Source of the DNA: Serilophus lunatus
Taxonomy: Eukaryota > Chordata > Aves > Passeriformes > Eurylaimidae
DNA: 64,000 nucleotides
Assembly (NCBI GenBank): GCA_013399895.1
Contig: VXBA01002417.1
Span: 1,536,218-1,600,217 of the forward strand
Direction of reading: 5' to 3'
A model generated the notes under the pieces. That model was not told the origin of the DNA. It was given only the letters and a program-made list of their open reading frames with translations, and ran no database searches. Position numbers and translations under genes: made by a program. Shown piece by piece: positions 61,691 to 64,000 of this stretch (positions are counted from its first letter, which is position 1; the number at the start of each line of letters is the position of its first letter).

Positions 61691-64000
61691 AATACTCAGG
61701 TTTCAAGTCATGGATATATTTAGTCCTCAAATAAAGGTTCATGTTATGGGCACTGCTGTGTCCAGCAAGCATTTATTTTTTAATCTTTTAAAAATATAAC
61801 CAGAGAATTGGGCATTTATAATGCAGACCTAAAGGCCCTTTCCAGCACAACTGTGGTAAGTCCATTAGGCATATGAAAGTGTTTTAACTATGACATGGAT
61901 TCTTTAATCCTGAAAAATAAGCATCTGATTCTGATAGAGATCTCTTTTTAATGATGAAGCCAAATAGCTGAGTAGATGCAGCCTTTGTGAGTTGCCTCAG
62001 TTGGTTAGCAAGTATGGCATCAATCTTGTAACCAAAATAACAGTATAATATTGGGCTGAATACAGACATTTTTCTGCCTCATTTTTTATATAGCTCAGAG
62101 AACTTTCTTTCCTTATGTCTGTACTCTGTCCCCTGAAATGTATTTGGGTGCAGAAGGCAGAGATGAACATTTCTGAATGGTTTGTTTGAGCAACCAAGGT
62201 TTGTGCACCAGATCTTCATCTGACTTTAAGATCTGCCGTTCCATGTAAGCCAATTATAGCAATTTATATCATCTGATAATCTGATTTCTTCTTCCAGCTG
62301 TGAAACACTAACCATAGGTTGAAAAATTGCAGATTTATTTCTCAGTTTTTCCAGTGCCATATGTTGGTGTCATCAATATCATAGGAATAATCAAGGACCA
62401 ATTTTCCCCCCCTCTGTAATTTGAAATAAAAGCTGGTGAATGATAGGCATGCTGGATAGTTCCAGAAGTAATGTTGAAACTTAACTTTGGTGAATGGCAA
62501 GTAGGACAAATGTGTAGTTATTATCTACTTAATTAAATGGTTCATAAGAGTCAAAGTGTTTTAAATACATCATAAAATACAGGAGGTCAGAAACTTAAGA
62601 AACCCAGTAATTTAAATCAGTATTGAATAATAGGTAAATGAGGGTCATCTTTTAAGGCACTCAGTCAAAAAATCCTTCTTCCAGTAGGATTGTACCTCAG
62701 ACATAAAAGAAGACTTGAAATACAAATTATTTTTCTCACAAGGTCTGTGATTTGGAAAAGAAGGTTTTGGTTTTACAATAATTACTTATACTTTCACTGC
62801 TTTTTTAATCTCAAAGATTGCAAAATGCTTAGGCTAGTCCTACCCAACCTCACACATGGAAGGAAGTCCAGGATGTATTAAAATACTTTGATTTTAATCT
62901 CTCACTCTATGCTGTTGAGGGTTATTGAGACAAAGAGCAGTATTTTTTATCTCACTTGTTCTTATTTAGTTACTGGACGAGATCAGCATTGGTTAATAAA
63001 CCAAACCCAATGCAAAGCTCACCCAAAGAGCAGTTCTGCACTCATTTACTCAGTTTTCACATTCTTTTTCCTTGTGATAACGTGATCATTTCACTCCAGT
63101 TCCCCAGTTACCGTGCAGTCTCCTAGGATAGACAAAACCTGCATTTCTGATATGAAGAAGCATGATCCAAGCATGCTGTGCTTTAGAGACAATAAAAACA
63201 GAAGAATCCTTAGTTATTTTTCACTTTTCCATGCACCTATAACTTTTAAAAGAAAGCTTTGACCATTTACTGAGCAGAGTTTTAAAGATAAGCTGTGTGG
63301 AGGTGTTACTTTTAGAGATTTAGATTATTTTCTTTTTGTTGTAGCATTCCTGTTCCTCAACAAGATACAACTGCATTTCTTTTGATTTTCTTATATGCTG
63401 ATACATGATTTACCTCTGGAACTACATTTGGAAATGGAATGCTACTCTGTCATTGTAGTAAGATGGTGTCTGCATTTTCAAATATGTGAGTAAACTATCT
63501 GCATCATCACAAGAAGAATGTTTTATAACTGAGTATCAAAACTGGTTTTAGAAATAAACAGTAGTTTAGTAGAGAATGATCAAGAGTAATGACTTATTTA
63601 CAGTTCCACTTTAAATCAATGCTCCTTTTGAATAAATACAAACAATGAAAAGGATGAGAAGAGCAGCTAAAGGGAAAAGTATTCTTGAATACACAGTAGT
63701 AAGATGTTTTTCAATGGTGTAGGTTTGAAACTTAAAAGAAGCTCGTGTGCCTTCAGAGGGATTAAGTTTCAATACGTGTCGGCAGTGCTATTGTATTAGT
63801 GCAGTCGGCTACAGCAAATTTATCCTGTGATGATGCTTAATACAGAGAATCACCTTTTATCTCCCACTGAAAAATAAGCTACAGCCAAAGCATCAGCAGC
63901 TCTGTGAACTCTGCTGGTGTATTTGATACCTTTTTGTTTGATTTCAAGCTCAAAGAATAGATGGAGATGTCTCTGGCAGCACTAATGCGAAAACCTTCTC

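Larger units (their letters stand above)
40096..64000 (+). other. GTDC1: GTDC1 intron after coding exon 3 (first 23.9 kb, continues past the window)
   Basis: Opens with the donor GTCAGT. No further GTDC1 exon was found. Stretches: 40351-43520 no repeat recognised. 43640-46359 a GC-richer patch at 44340-45230 with overlapping ORFs on both strands but no recognised protein. 46360-46530 MIR-like SINE. 47093-47149 foldback. 47150-48531 nothing clear. 48532-51050 four CR1-derived pieces. 51051-53767 single-copy-looking sequence. 53875-56430 AT-rich, nothing recognised. 57242-59950 a small CpG-bearing patch near 57330-57405, otherwise plain. 60191-61523 and 61691-64000 nothing recognised. Confidence 0.85.

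Noticed and set aside
61825..61860. Possible CR1 3' tip (GACCTAAAGGCCCTTTCCAG)
   Set aside because: Only about 20 bases resemble the CR1 end and the terminal octamer repeats are missing, so it is too short to call.
1..64000. CRISPR arrays, prokaryotic operons, tRNA or rRNA genes, prophage or plasmid systems
   Set aside because: No regularly spaced repeats, no ribosome-binding-site/ORF clusters and no cloverleaf or rRNA-like sequence were seen. The spliced GTDC1 exons and CR1 repeats show vertebrate nuclear DNA.

Overview
The window is vertebrate nuclear DNA, almost certainly from a bird. The base composition is AT-rich and CpG-poor. The dominant interspersed repeats are CR1 LINE fragments, most of them 5'-truncated with the typical CR1 3' end (TTCCAACCCAAACCATTCTATGATTC and variants on one strand). 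The only convincing gene is spliced, with three coding exons on the + strand. There is no bacterial-style gene organisation, CRISPR array or operon.

The gene is GTDC1, now also called QTMAN, the tRNA-queuosine alpha-mannosyltransferase. The window holds its first three coding exons: 5214-5395 (with the start codon), 36777-36944 and 39922-40095. They join in frame into about 174 residues, which is the first 38% or so of a protein of roughly 460 residues. All carry consensus AG/GT splice borders and all three introns are phase 2. The start-codon exon itself begins with a splice acceptor, so the promoter and at least one 5' UTR exon lie upstream of base 1. The catalytic C-terminal half lies downstream of base 64000.

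Layout: 1-5184 is a 5' UTR intron. 5396-36776 is a 31.4 kb intron. 36945-39921 is a 3.0 kb intron. 40096-64000 is the first 23.9 kb of the next intron. The introns hold about 19 recognisable CR1 fragments in both orientations, one MIR-like ancient SINE and a weaker second one, an AT microsatellite, several poly-T tracts, and a foldback repeat at 47093-47149. The long stretches at 476-10404 and 16546-29428 have no recognisable CR1. The second of these contains a CpG-retaining block with a tandem POU-octamer motif (24404-24420) and a 9-bp hairpin made of two inverted CAGGTA/TACCTG (ZEB-type) sites (28861-28886). GTDC1 is the neighbour of ZEB2 in known vertebrate genomes, so cis-regulatory elements for ZEB2 are a reasonable hypothesis for these blocks, but the sequence alone does not prove it.

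I did not find an undescribed multi-gene system. The most interesting leads are non-coding. They are the G-rich quadruplex-like tract just upstream of the second coding exon, the POU and ZEB motif clusters, the CpG-retaining block at about 10790-11275, two CR1 copies that share sequence beyond the usual CR1 3' end, and the foldback element.
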